Positions 16,294 through 25,205 of a stretch of DNA of 64,000 bases are shown in pieces. The position numbers were made by a program, and so were the translations under genes. The notes beneath the pieces are model-generated. The model worked only from the letters and a program-made list of their open reading frames with translations. It was not told the DNA's origin and made no database searches. Origin of the DNA: JAFKFH01 sp017307375 (lineage in GTDB: Bacteria; Pseudomonadota; Alphaproteobacteria; Ferrovibrionales; Ferrovibrionaceae); NCBI GenBank assembly GCA_965229335.1, contig OZ245874.1, positions 5,828,001-5,892,000 of the forward strand, read 5' to 3'. Numbering within the stretch: the first letter of the stretch is position 1; each line of letters begins with the position of its first letter.

Positions 16294-17520
16294 ATGACGA
16301 TGCAAAGCTCCCCCCACTCATACACGCCGGCCGCGCCTGCCGATACCCGTCCGCCTACGATCCTGCAGGTCCTTCCCGCCCTCGGGACCGGCGGGGTCGA
16401 GCGCACCACCGTCGACATCACCCGCGCGCTGGTCGAAGCCGGCGCCCGTGCCCTGGTCACCTCGGCCGGCGGCGCGATGGTCAAGGAGGTCGAGCGCGCC
16501 GGCGGCGAGCACATCACCCTGCCGCTCGACACCAAGAACCCGTTCTCGATCCGTGCCAATGCGGCGCGGATCGCCACGCTTGCGGCCACACATGGCGTCG
16601 ACCTGATCCATGCCCGCAGCCGCGCCCCGGCATGGAGCGCCTGGATGGCGGCGCGGCGTCTCGGCCGGCCATTCGTCACCACCTTCCACGGCACCTATTC
16701 CGGCTGGAACAATCCGCTCAAGCGCGCCTACAACGCGATCATGACCCGTGGCGATACGGTCATCGCCAATTCGCAGTTCACTGCCGAACACATCATCACC
16801 CACTACCACACGCCCGCCGAGCGGATCGCGGTGATCCCGCGCGGCGTCAATCTCACGATCCTCGATCCCCAGCGCGTCTCCGCCGAACGTATCATTCAGC
16901 TCGCCCGCTCCTGGGCCTTGCCCGACGGCCTGCCGGTCGTGATGCTGCCCGGCCGGCTGACGCGATGGAAGGGGCAACTCGTGTTGATCGAGGCGGTTGC
17001 CCGACTGAAGCGCGAAGGAGGGACGCCGGAATTCTGCTGCCTGCTGGTCGGCGACGACCAGGGCCGTTCAAAATACCGTGACGAGCTGTTTGCGGCGATC
17101 AAAGCCAACGGTCTGGAGGGCACGGTGCGCGTCGTCGGCCATTGCCGGGACATGGCAGCCGCCTATATGCTTGCAGATGTCGTGGTGTCGGCATCGACCG
17201 ACCCCGAGGCATTCGGCCGGGTTTCGGCCGAGGCCCAGGCAATGGGCCGGCCGGTGGTGGCCACCGGGCATGGCGGCAGCCGCGAGATCATCCTCGACGG
17301 CATCACCGGCATGCTGGTTGCCCCCGGGGATGCAGGCGCATTGGCGGCCGGCATCCGCGCGGCGTTGGACCTCGGGGCGGAGGATCGCACCGTCCTGGCG
17401 GCGCGGGCACGCGACCATGTGGCCGAGCATTTCACCGTCGAGGGGATGTGCGATGCCACGTTGCGGGTCTATGGGGCCCTGCTGGTGCGCGCGCAGGAAG
17501 CGGCCGGGCAGGCAGGCTAG
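16294..17520 (+). CDS. Glycosyltransferase family 4 protein
   Basis: A 408-residue GT-B glycosyltransferase. ILQVLPALGTGGVERTTVDITRALVEAG is the GT4 N-terminal loop (GGVE), LIHARSRAPAWSAWMAARRLGRPFVTTFHG the acceptor side, and VMLPGRLTRWKGQLVLIEAVARL plus STDPEAFGRVSAEAQAMGRPVVATGHGGSREII the nucleotide-sugar side with the E-x7-E pattern. It probably adds a sugar to an LPS core or other surface glycan. ATGs at 16294 and 16300 are both possible. It is 27 bases upstream of a heptosyltransferase-like GT9 gene on the same strand. Confidence 0.9.
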   Translation: MTMQSSPHSYTPAAPADTRPPTILQVLPALGTGGVERTTVDITRALVEAGARALVTSAGGAMVKEVERAGGEHITLPLDTKNPFSIRANAARIATLAATHGVDLIHARSRAPAWSAWMAARRLGRPFVTTFHGTYSGWNNPLKRAYNAIMTRGDTVIANSQFTAEHIITHYHTPAERIAVIPRGVNLTILDPQRVSAERIIQLARSWALPDGLPVVMLPGRLTRWKGQLVLIEAVARLKREGGTPEFCCLLVGDDQGRSKYRDELFAAIKANGLEGTVRVVGHCRDMAAAYMLADVVVSASTDPEAFGRVSAEAQAMGRPVVATGHGGSREIILDGITGMLVAPGDAGALAAGIRAALDLGAEDRTVLAARARDHVAEHFTVEGMCDATLRVYGALLVRAQEAAGQAG

Positions 17521-17547
17521 GGTCAGGAGGGCGGGACGCGTCCGGGC

Positions 17548-18567
17548 ATGAGCGAGGCGGCACGGGACCAGACTGACGGCGACATCGCGGCGCAGGCCGG
17601 CGGCAAGCCGCGCATTCTGATCATCAAACACGGCGCCCTCGGCGACTTCGTGCAGGCTTTCGGCCCTTTCCAGGCGATTCGCCGCCATCATCGCGATGCC
17701 CACGTCACGTTGATGACCACGCTGCCCTATGCGGGTTTCGCACGCGCTTCCGGGCTGTTCGACGCGATCTGGGTCGACAGCCGCCCGTCGCTGTTTCATC
17801 CCCGCGAATTCCTGGCGCTGGCGCGACGGCTGCGCGAGGGCGGCTTCTCGCGCATCTACGACCTGCAGACCTCGAGCCGGTCGTCCTGGTACTTCCACCT
17901 GTTCAACCGCTTCGCCCGGCCGGAATGGTCGGGCATCGCCCAGGGCTGCTCGCATCCGCACGCCAACCCTGAGCGCAATCACATGCACACGGTCGAGCGT
18001 CAGGCGGAACAGTTGCTGATGGCCGGGATCTCTCCGGTGCCGGCACCCGATTTCTCGTTCGCCCGGTCCGACTGGAAGCAGTTCGGTACCGGTCCGTCCT
18101 TCTGCCTGTTCGTCCCCGGCGGCTCGGCCCATCGGCCGACCAAACGCTGGCCGGTGGAACGCTTCGCCAAGCTCGCCCGGCTGCTGGCCCTCGATCATGT
18201 CCGGCCGGTGTTGCTGGGCGGATCGGCCGAGGCGGAGGTCAACCAGCATATCGCCTCGACCTGCCCCGAAGCCCTTGATCTGACCGGCCAGACCGACCTG
18301 TTCGCGATCGCCGAACTGGCGCGACATGCCCGGGCCGCGGTCGGCAACGATACCGGGCCGATGCACCTGATCGCCGCGATCGGCTGCCCGTCGCTGGTTC
18401 TGTTCTCGGCCGAATCCGATCCGGCGCTCTGCGCCCCGCGCGGCCAGACCGTCAATATTCTGCGCCGCAAAAGCCTGGCCGACCTGACCGTCGAGGAGGT
18501 CGCAGCAGCCTTGCCGCTGAAGCCGCCGCCGCACGCCCCGGCGCCGGCGAAGAAGAAGGGCCGCTGA
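17548..18567 (+). CDS. Glycosyltransferase family 9 (ADP-heptose:LPS heptosyltransferase-like)
   Basis: A 339-residue GT9 enzyme. ILIIKHGALGDFVQAFGPFQAIRRHH is the N-terminal donor/acceptor loop with the GALGD motif of heptosyltransferases, PGGSAHRPTKRWPVERFAKLA the mid-domain nucleotide-sugar turn, and VGNDTGPMHLIAAIGCPSLVLFS the terminal signature. It most likely transfers a heptose or similar sugar to the LPS inner core at the cytoplasmic face. It follows the GT4 gene, with which it likely forms a two-gene core-assembly unit. A GC-rich hairpin marks its end. Confidence 0.88.
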   Translation: MSEAARDQTDGDIAAQAGGKPRILIIKHGALGDFVQAFGPFQAIRRHHRDAHVTLMTTLPYAGFARASGLFDAIWVDSRPSLFHPREFLALARRLREGGFSRIYDLQTSSRSSWYFHLFNRFARPEWSGIAQGCSHPHANPERNHMHTVERQAEQLLMAGISPVPAPDFSFARSDWKQFGTGPSFCLFVPGGSAHRPTKRWPVERFAKLARLLALDHVRPVLLGGSAEAEVNQHIASTCPEALDLTGQTDLFAIAELARHARAAVGNDTGPMHLIAAIGCPSLVLFSAESDPALCAPRGQTVNILRRKSLADLTVEEVAAALPLKPPPHAPAPAKKKGR

Positions 18568-18584
18568 CCCGCGTCAGGCGGCCC
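18558..18584. terminator. Hairpin between convergent GT9 and GH8 genes
   Basis: GGGCCGC-TGAC pairs with GTCAG-GCGGCCC with one bulge and a 4-base loop, spanning the GT9 stop codon. No T-tract follows. It is likely a bidirectional transcription end between convergent genes. Confidence 0.45.
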
Positions 18585-18597
18585 TGCCTTACCCGCA

Positions 18598-20577
18598 TCA
18601 GGGCCGGTAGCGGGTCAACGGTATCTGCCGCCCGTTCGAAAGGGCTAGCACGGCGCTGCCGGTCGAGGTGAAGCGGATCGACATCGTGCCGATATCGGTC
18701 AGCGACGTGGCGGCCGTGTCGGTCGAGGACGAGAGCGGCGAACCACCGCGATAGAGCACCATCGTGCCCTCGAACAGCGTCGCCGTGGTCATCTGCCCGG
18801 CGGCGACATGCCAGGTGGCGTTGCCCTGATCATCGTAGACATGGCCGACGATGTAGGCACTGTTGCCGCCCGCGGCCGGCTTCTGCACCTCGATGAACCA
18901 GCCTCGGCCGCCCTCCGCCGTATTCCACCACCAGCCGTTTTCAGCCGTGCCGGCATCGCCGCCGGTGATGCCGGCGGGGTTGGCGAAGGGGTAGCGGCCG
19001 ATCGCGACCGACGTTCCGTTCGGCAGGGTCAGCGTTCCCGCAGTTGCCGACGAGAACGATATCCCCAGCCGCCCCGCCGAGCCGAGCTGGGCCGGCGCCT
19101 GATAGTCGCCCGACAGCGACTGGCCGTTGCCGTACTGTTCGAGCGTCGTGGTGCAGCTACCCGTGGCCGGGACGTAGGCACAGCTCGAGACGTACCAGAC
19201 CGGCGACCGCGACGCGTCGGCGCTGTAGACGAACGTCCCCACGAACAGCGTCCCGGTGGCGGGATTGTATTCGACACCATAGCCGCGGCCGCCCTGGGCT
19301 GGATTCCACCACAATCCGGTCTGGGGCACGATGCTGGCGGTGGCCGAGGTCTGCGTGTCGGGATCCCACCAGTTTCCGGTCAGGGCGACCATCGACAGCA
19401 TCTTGAGCGCGTCTTCGTAGTAGCCGCCGCCGATCGCCCGGTTCTTCAGGCGGTTCCACAGGGCATCGAGGAAAGCCTGATCCTCGCCCGCCGCCGCGAC
19501 CGCGACGGCAAAGGGCGCGGCGAAGGCAAGCGACGAATAGTCGACCAGGGCCTGGCCGTTCAGCGCATAGGGGCCGCGCGTCTTCTCGGCGTCGCCGCCG
19601 GTCGCGGATTTCAGCCAGCGGCTGATCCGGGTGACCGCATCCTTGGCGCGCGCATCGCCGGTCTGCAGCGCGTCGAGCGACAGCCGCCAGGGGTCGCGCA
19701 CGGCGTTCCAGGCATATTTGCCGTCGTTGTCGCCTTCGAGGAAACCGGCATTGGCCGGGCGGGGCGTGCCATCGAGGCCGACGGCGAAATCAGGCAGCAG
19801 GCCGGTCGACGGCGCATAGGTCGTCTGCAGCGCATTGACGATCCGATAGCTGCGGTCGCGCACGGTGCGCCAGGTTGCGTCGTTGGTCGCGGTCGCGAAG
19901 ACCCGGAAGAAGGCAGGGATCTGGTCCGAGGTACGGGTTCCCATGGCGCGGGCGGAATCGCCCAGCGCCCAGTCGCCGAGCACGACGTGATAGAGGCTCG
20001 GATGCACGTTCCAGCGCTTGATCGCGGCGATCGTCGCCTGCGCCTCGGCGGCATAGTTGATCTCGCCCGCCGATCCCCACTGCTTGTCCGCCATCACCAG
20101 CGCATAGGCGATGTCGAGGTCGCCATCGGTCGCCGAACCGTCGCCCCAGCCGGTGATCATCCGGCAGTCGCGGGTGACGTTCCAGCCCATCAGGTAGGTC
20201 GAGCGTGCCGACGGGAAGGTCCGGGCGAAGCGATAGAGATCGTCGAACAGCGACTGCGCCTCGGCATCGTGGCCGGCCATCAGCACCGCGAGCAGCATGC
20301 CGTAGCCCATGCCCTCGGACACCGCCATCGTCGCGCCGTCGGGGGCGAATTCGACATACCGCTTGCGGCTGCCGCAGGCCGACCTGACGTAGCGCGTCTT
20401 CCAGGCATCGTATTGCTGGGCGACCACGGCATTGGCCGCAGCCGCGCCACCCGACGGCCTCAATGCGCCGAATTGCGGGCTCGTCGCCTGCGGGAACGGC
20501 CGCGCGGGTGCGGCCAGTGACATCGCGGCCGCGGACAGCCACAAGGCTGCCGCAAGGCCGATGGTAGCGCGGATCAT
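18598..20577 (-). CDS. Secreted glycoside hydrolase family 8 with two C-terminal repeat domains
   Basis: A 659-residue exported enzyme. Residues 1-23 are a signal peptide. Residues about 30-405 are an (alpha/alpha)6 GH8 domain: SEGMGYGMLLAVL places the catalytic acid at Glu88, and SATDGDLDIAYAL is the GH8 signature with Asp residues 151 and 153. The rest consists of two beta-rich repeats, about 420-535 (GLWWNPAQGGRGYGVE) and 547-659 (GWWWNTAEGGRGWFIE), a repeat type seen in other secreted proteobacterial proteins but not normally part of GH8. GH8 enzymes cut beta-1,4-glucans or chitosan, and some are part of cellulose synthase operons; no bcs gene is nearby. The start at 20577 has an AGGAT site. 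Confidence 0.87.
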   Translation of the reverse strand: MIRATIGLAAALWLSAAAMSLAAPARPFPQATSPQFGALRPSGGAAAANAVVAQQYDAWKTRYVRSACGSRKRYVEFAPDGATMAVSEGMGYGMLLAVLMAGHDAEAQSLFDDLYRFARTFPSARSTYLMGWNVTRDCRMITGWGDGSATDGDLDIAYALVMADKQWGSAGEINYAAEAQATIAAIKRWNVHPSLYHVVLGDWALGDSARAMGTRTSDQIPAFFRVFATATNDATWRTVRDRSYRIVNALQTTYAPSTGLLPDFAVGLDGTPRPANAGFLEGDNDGKYAWNAVRDPWRLSLDALQTGDARAKDAVTRISRWLKSATGGDAEKTRGPYALNGQALVDYSSLAFAAPFAVAVAAAGEDQAFLDALWNRLKNRAIGGGYYEDALKMLSMVALTGNWWDPDTQTSATASIVPQTGLWWNPAQGGRGYGVEYNPATGTLFVGTFVYSADASRSPVWYVSSCAYVPATGSCTTTLEQYGNGQSLSGDYQAPAQLGSAGRLGISFSSATAGTLTLPNGTSVAIGRYPFANPAGITGGDAGTAENGWWWNTAEGGRGWFIEVQKPAAGGNSAYIVGHVYDDQGNATWHVAAGQMTTATLFEGTMVLYRGGSPLSSSTDTAATSLTDIGTMSIRFTSTGSAVLALSNGRQIPLTRYRP

Positions 20578-20659
20578 CGCATCTATCCTTTGGTTTTTCT
20601 TGACGACCAAAGGAATGTAGCCGGCCGGCTGCAATCAGCGCTGTGACAAGAATCGGTTT

Positions 20660-21460
20660 TTATTTTCTTTTTATTTCGAGAAACTCCAGCATCAGGTCGA
20701 GCTGCGCGGCCAGCATCGCCTGGCCGTAATGCAATATGCAGCCCCGGGCCTGCCCGGCCGCGAGGAAGGCCGTTGTTTCCGGCTGGATGATGATCTCGGC
20801 CGCGATCATACCGGGCTGCAGACCGGTGATGTCGAGCGGCAAGGCATCGTCCGGCTTCATGCCCAGCGAGGTCGCGTTGATCACGATATCATGCCCGGCC
20901 GGGGTCGCCGTGCCGACGGTCACGGCCATGGCGGGCCACGCCGCCTGCACGCGGGCCGCCAGGGCCGCCGCCCTAGCCTCGCCGCGGTTGTGCAGGGTCA
21001 GCGCCGCGGCACCGTGCCTGCCGAGCGCAAAGGCGATGCCGGAAGCCGCGCCCCCTGCCCCGGCCACGAAGATGCGCCGGCCGCGTACGTCATGGCCTGA
21101 CTGGCGCAGCCCGGCAACGAAGCCCTCGCCGTCGAACATGCTGCCGACAAGCCGGCCATCGGGCTCGCGGCGGACGATGTTGCAGGCACCGACCTGCGCC
21201 CCTTCGGACGCGAGTTCGTCAAGCAACGGGATGATCGCCTGCTTGTGCGGCATCGTCACCACCACGCCCCTGAAACTGCGGATCGCACGCAGTCCCGCCA
21301 CCGCCGCGGCCAGCCCCTCGGCCGGCACATGCAGCGGCACCAGCACGCCGTCGAACCCGAGTTCGGCCATCCGGTCATTGAGCAGTTGCGGCGAACGGGC
21401 CTGGACGACGGGATCGCCGAGAATACCGAGGACCGCGGTGCGGCCGGTGACGCGGCTCAT
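20660..21460 (-). CDS. Shikimate dehydrogenase-like protein (AroE family, divergent)
   Basis: A 266-residue AroE-fold protein. VVVTMPHKQAIIPLLDEL contains the catalytic Lys of the PHK motif, and IFVAGAGGAASGIAFALGRHG is the NADP-binding glycine-rich loop. It departs from true AroE at two substrate sites: the SxS motif reads QARSP, and NTDGxGF reads SMFDGEGF. It is therefore likely a paralogue acting on a related compound such as quinate or an aminoshikimate-like substrate. Its ATG overlaps the stop of the upstream EamA-family gene (ATGA), so the two are co-translated. Confidence 0.78.
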   Translation of the reverse strand: MSRVTGRTAVLGILGDPVVQARSPQLLNDRMAELGFDGVLVPLHVPAEGLAAAVAGLRAIRSFRGVVVTMPHKQAIIPLLDELASEGAQVGACNIVRREPDGRLVGSMFDGEGFVAGLRQSGHDVRGRRIFVAGAGGAASGIAFALGRHGAAALTLHNRGEARAAALAARVQAAWPAMAVTVGTATPAGHDIVINATSLGMKPDDALPLDITGLQPGMIAAEIIIQPETTAFLAAGQARGCILHYGQAMLAAQLDLMLEFLEIKRK

Positions 21461-21891
21461 TTCCAGGCCACCAGGATCGCACCGGCAGCGATCAGGGCGA
21501 TGCCGGCCCAGTTCGCCAGGGTCAGCCGCTCGCCCAGGAAGGTGACGCCGAAGATCGCCACGAGCACGACGCTGAGCTTGTCGATCGGCGCGACCTGCGC
21601 CGCCGGCCCGAGTTGCAGCGCACGGAAATAGCACAGCCAGGAGGCGCCGGTCGCCAGGCCCGACAACACCAGGAACAGCCAGTTGCGTGCCGACAGCCCG
21701 CCGGGCGACACCAGGCGTCCGGTGACGGCCAGGACCCCGGCAAGCGCGGCGACGACGACCAGCGTGCGGATGAAGGTCGCAAGATCGGAATCGATACCGG
21801 CCACGCCGATCTTGGCCAGGACCGCGGTGGCCGCGGCAAACCCGGCCGATGCCAGCGCCCAGACCAGCCACGAAGTCGATGACAATGTCAT
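21457..21891 (-). CDS. Half-size EamA/DMT family membrane transporter
   Basis: A protein of about 144 residues with four or five hydrophobic helices, equivalent to one EamA repeat instead of the usual two (for example FAAATAVLAKIGVAG, LFLVLSGLATGASWLCYFRALQLGPAAQVAPIDKLSVVLVAIFGVTFLGERLTLANW). Small single-EamA proteins of this type are known and are thought to dimerise. The ATG at 21891 was taken; one at 21903 is equally possible. It is coupled to the AroE-like gene by an ATGA overlap, suggesting import or export of that enzyme's substrate or product. Confidence 0.8.
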   Translation of the reverse strand: MTLSSTSWLVWALASAGFAAATAVLAKIGVAGIDSDLATFIRTLVVVAALAGVLAVTGRLVSPGGLSARNWLFLVLSGLATGASWLCYFRALQLGPAAQVAPIDKLSVVLVAIFGVTFLGERLTLANWAGIALIAAGAILVAWK

Positions 21892-21913
21892 GCCTGCCCC
21901 CATCGCCAGGACG

Positions 21914-22360
21914 CTAGACGAAGAACTCGGTACCCGCGAGGATCATGTCGACGGTGCTGCCATCGGCGGCCAGCGGCAGCAGCAGCGTCGTGTGCGACCA
22001 AGGCCGGCCCATGATCGTCGTTTCCTCGTGACCAGCCCAGGGCCGGGCGTTGCGCTGTACGTGGCGCAGCACGCGCGAGACGCGGTCGGCATGGGCCCGG
22101 TCCGGATGTTCGCCCATCAGCCGTCCGGTAAGGTCGAAGCCCTCCTTCTGGACGAACTCGACCCCATAGACGCGAAAACGAAACTGGTCGTCCCGCGGCA
22201 CATGTTCGAGCAGGCAGAGTCGGCCGAGAATCCACCGCAACTCCAGCGGCTCGACATCCCGGCGCCCGGGGCAGGCGCGTGCCCCGCGCTTCAGCAGCCA
22301 GTAGTCGTAGAGCCGGTTGAGCGACGGCGTGACCACCGCCCGCAATGCCGCCTCCTCCAT
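21914..22360 (-). CDS. PAS_5-family protein
   Basis: A 148-residue soluble protein with the alphaproteobacterial PAS_5 pattern: LNRLYDYWLLKRGARACPGRRDVEPLELRWILGRLCLLEHV at the N-terminus, then FRFRVYGVEFVQKEGFDLTGRLMGEH in the PAS core. These proteins have no attached output domain and no established function; binding of a small ligand is assumed. It is followed after 10-23 bases by the EamA gene on the same strand and may be part of that unit. Confidence 0.75.
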   Translation of the reverse strand: MEEAALRAVVTPSLNRLYDYWLLKRGARACPGRRDVEPLELRWILGRLCLLEHVPRDDQFRFRVYGVEFVQKEGFDLTGRLMGEHPDRAHADRVSRVLRHVQRNARPWAGHEETTIMGRPWSHTTLLLPLAADGSTVDMILAGTEFFV

Positions 22361-22432
22361 GCCGCCTGCCTTTCGACGCGCGAAACCTCAAGCCCCCAGG
22401 CTAGGCTCCGCGACGGCAGGCGGCAACGGCTC

Positions 22433-23653
22433 TCATGCGGCCGACGGCAGGTCGACAAGCCGCGGCACGGGCGACAGCAGGATGATCGTCAGCTGCAGCC
22501 CGAAACCGGCCAACCCGACCATGATCGCGACGTCGAGCCCCCAGGCGGCGCCGATCGCGCCGCCGAGCAGCGCCCCCAGCGGCCGCATGCCCGCAGTCGC
22601 CACCTGCTGCACCGCCGAGACCCGGCCGATCAGCGCGTCAGGCACGAGCGCCTGACGCAGGCTGGTCTGGCCGATGACCCATAGCAAAGGGCCGAAGCCG
22701 AACAGGAAGAATGCCGCCAGTAGCAGGACCATGCCGATACCCGGGCCGGCCGCGGCCCCGCCGGCCATGATCATCGCGGCCCCCGCCGACAGGGCTGGTC
22801 CCAGCACGATCATCGAACCGAGCCTGAGACGGCGGGCGATCGATGGCGCCGCCAGCGCGCCGGCCAGCATGCCCGCGCCCTGCGCCCCGAGCGTCACGCC
22901 GATCGCCTGGGCGTCCATCCCGAAGCGCCTGAAGGCATAGAGCACGAAAACCGACTGGATCACCCACCAGCTGAGATTCCACGCCATCGCGCAGCCGACG
23001 ATGGCGCGCAACAGAGGCTGGCGCCAGGCGAAGGCCATCCCCTCGGCCAGGGCCCGGCCGAGGGCCTGATGCGGGGCCGGCACGCGCAGCGGCGGTTCCA
23101 TCGCCCGGCCGGCCAGCAGCCAGCAGGCCAGACCCGAGGTCAGCGCCGACAGGCCGAGCGCCAGTTCGACCGAACCCCATCCGACCACGAGACCGGCAAG
23201 ACCAGGCCCCGCCGTCATCGTGACGGCCCGGGCGAATTCGAGGCGGGCATTGGCCCGCGGCAGATCCGACCGATCGACGATACCCGGCAAGTAGGCCTGG
23301 GCGGCGACCCCGAACAGCACCGTGCTGGTCGAGAGGCAGAAGCCCAGTGCGCCCAGCGTCGGCAACCCGCCCCATCCCGCCAGAATCAGGACCGGGAAGG
23401 CCAGCAGCAGAATGGCCCTCGCCCCCTCGGCCCCCGCCATCAGAAGCCGGCGCGGCCAGCGATCGGCAAGAATGCCGGCGACCAGCGACAGGATCAGCCA
23501 GGGCAGCGTCTGCGCCGCACCGAGCAGGCCCATCTCGCCCGCCCCGGCGCCGAGCGCCAGGGCTGCCATCAGCGGCAGGGCGGTCAGCGCCAGTTGTTCG
23601 GCACCCTGGGCGGCGAAGGTGGCAAACCATAGACGACTGAAACGAGGCGACAT
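22433..23653 (-). CDS. MFS transporter
   Basis: A 406-residue major-facilitator protein with about 12 predicted helices. GILADRWPRRLLMAG is the loop 2-3 motif (D-R/K-x-R-R), and the C-terminal half has a similar RVSAVQQVATAGMRPLGALLGGAIG segment. The wording fits the enterobactin-exporter/DHA3-like branch. Two ATGs (23659 and 23653) are in frame; a GGAGG immediately before the first gives correct spacing only for the second, so 23653 was chosen. Substrate unknown. It is divergent from the amidase gene. Confidence 0.85.
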   Translation of the reverse strand: MSPRFSRLWFATFAAQGAEQLALTALPLMAALALGAGAGEMGLLGAAQTLPWLILSLVAGILADRWPRRLLMAGAEGARAILLLAFPVLILAGWGGLPTLGALGFCLSTSTVLFGVAAQAYLPGIVDRSDLPRANARLEFARAVTMTAGPGLAGLVVGWGSVELALGLSALTSGLACWLLAGRAMEPPLRVPAPHQALGRALAEGMAFAWRQPLLRAIVGCAMAWNLSWWVIQSVFVLYAFRRFGMDAQAIGVTLGAQGAGMLAGALAAPSIARRLRLGSMIVLGPALSAGAAMIMAGGAAAGPGIGMVLLLAAFFLFGFGPLLWVIGQTSLRQALVPDALIGRVSAVQQVATAGMRPLGALLGGAIGAAWGLDVAIMVGLAGFGLQLTIILLSPVPRLVDLPSAA

Positions 23654-23801
23654 CGGCATCCTCCGTGAACGATCGTCGCCTTTGTCCCGCCGGCGCCCGG
23701 GACGGACTATCCGGTTTGCGCCCCGGCAATTCGCAACGGGTTGACGAATCGGCGGTCGGGGGTCTTCTCTGTCGCCTGACCAGACGATCAACTTTTTCCG
23801 G

Positions 23802-25205
23802 ATGCCCGTAATGACCGCTATTCCCGACCTCTCCGCCGTCGAACTTGTCGATGCCTATCGCCGCAAGGACCTGACGCCGCTGGAGGTGACGGAGGCGGTG
23901 ATCCGCCATATCGACGCGCGCGAGCCTGCGCTTTGCGCCCTCTGGGCCTACGACCCCGAAGCGGCGCTCGCCGCGGCCCGCGCCTCGACGGAACGCTGGG
24001 CCAAGGGTGCGCCGATCGGGGCGATCGACGGCGTGCCCACGACGATCAAGGAAAACATCGCGACCAAGGGCACGGCCGTGCCGGTCGGTACCGCGGCCAC
24101 CACGCTGGTGCCCGCCCCGGCGGACGCCCCGCCCGCCGCCCGCCTGCGCGAGGCGGGCGCCGTCATCCTCGCCAAGACCACGATGCCCGACTACGGCATG
24201 CTGTCCTCCGGGTTGTCGAGCTTCCACAAGCTGGCGCGCAATCCGTGGGACCTTACCAAGAATCCCGGCGGATCGTCGGCAGGCGCCGGCACCGCCGGCG
24301 CCGCGGGCTACGGCCCGCTGCATGTCGGGACCGACATCGGCGGATCGGTGCGCCTGCCGGCCGGCTGGTGCGGCCTGGTCGGCCACAAGCCCTCGAACGG
24401 CAGGATCCCGATCGATCCGGCCTATGTCGGCCGCGTCGCCGGACCGATGACCCGCACGGTCGCCGATACCGCGCTGATGATGTCGGTGATGGCCAAGCCC
24501 GACTGGCGCGACGGCATGAGCCTGCCGCCGGCCGAGATCGCGTGGCACGACCTTGAGATCGGCGACGGCATCAAGGGCTTGCGGATCGGCCTGATGATGG
24601 ACATCGGCGCCGGCCAGGATGTCGACCCCGAGGTCCATGCGGCCGTGACCGCGGCGGCGCGCGCCTTCGAGGCCGCCGGTGCGATCGTCACCCCGGTCAG
24701 GCCGGTGCTGACCCGCGACATGCTCGATGGCCTCGACCGATTCTGGCGCGCCCGCGCCTGGGCCGATGTCGAGCCGCTGGATGCGGCGACGCGGGCCAAG
24801 GTACTGCCCTACATCTACGCCTGGGCCGCATCGGGGGCCGAGGTCTCCGGCGTCGAAGCCGTGCGTGGCTTCAACCGCATCATGGAGATGAAGAAGGCGG
24901 CCGGCGCCCTGTTCCAGCAGGTCGACGTGGTGCTGTCGCCGACGGCACCGACCGCTTCCTACGCCGCCGAGTGGGCCTCGCCCCTCAACGACCCGATGCG
25001 CCCGTTCGAGCATATCGGCTTCACCGTGGTCTGGAACATGTCGGAGAATCCCGCCGTGTCGGTGAACTGCGGCTTCACCGCATCGGGCCTGCCGATCGGC
25101 CTGCAGATCGTCGGCCAGCGCTTCGACGATCTCGGCGTGCTGAAGCTTGCCCGGGCCTACGAGCAGATGCGGCCGGCGCAGCGACCCTGGCCGACCTTCG
25201 CCTGA
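23802..25205 (+). CDS. Amidase (amidase-signature family)
   Basis: A 467-residue amidase. The Ser-cisSer-Lys triad is complete: Lys83 in TIKEN, Ser158 in NPGGSSAG and Ser182 in DIGGSVRLPAG. The C-terminal part (VVWNMSENPAVSVNCGFTASGLPIGLQIVG) is typical of the family, which includes GatA and many aryl or aliphatic amidases. It is not GatA, because gatB and gatC are absent. Two start codons, 23802 and 23811, are possible. Its stop overlaps the start of the LOG-family gene (TGATG), making a two-gene unit. Confidence 0.88.
   Translation: MPVMTAIPDLSAVELVDAYRRKDLTPLEVTEAVIRHIDAREPALCALWAYDPEAALAAARASTERWAKGAPIGAIDGVPTTIKENIATKGTAVPVGTAATTLVPAPADAPPAARLREAGAVILAKTTMPDYGMLSSGLSSFHKLARNPWDLTKNPGGSSAGAGTAGAAGYGPLHVGTDIGGSVRLPAGWCGLVGHKPSNGRIPIDPAYVGRVAGPMTRTVADTALMMSVMAKPDWRDGMSLPPAEIAWHDLEIGDGIKGLRIGLMMDIGAGQDVDPEVHAAVTAAARAFEAAGAIVTPVRPVLTRDMLDGLDRFWRARAWADVEPLDAATRAKVLPYIYAWAASGAEVSGVEAVRGFNRIMEMKKAAGALFQQVDVVLSPTAPTASYAAEWASPLNDPMRPFEHIGFTVVWNMSENPAVSVNCGFTASGLPIGLQIVGQRFDDLGVLKLARAYEQMRPAQRPWPTFA

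Noticed and set aside
18808..20520. Open frame of 570 codons on the plus strand opposite the GH8 gene
   Set aside because: Antisense shadow of a GC-rich gene. The translation is Arg/Gly/Ala-rich without motifs, whereas the minus strand has signal peptide and GH8 catalytic signatures.
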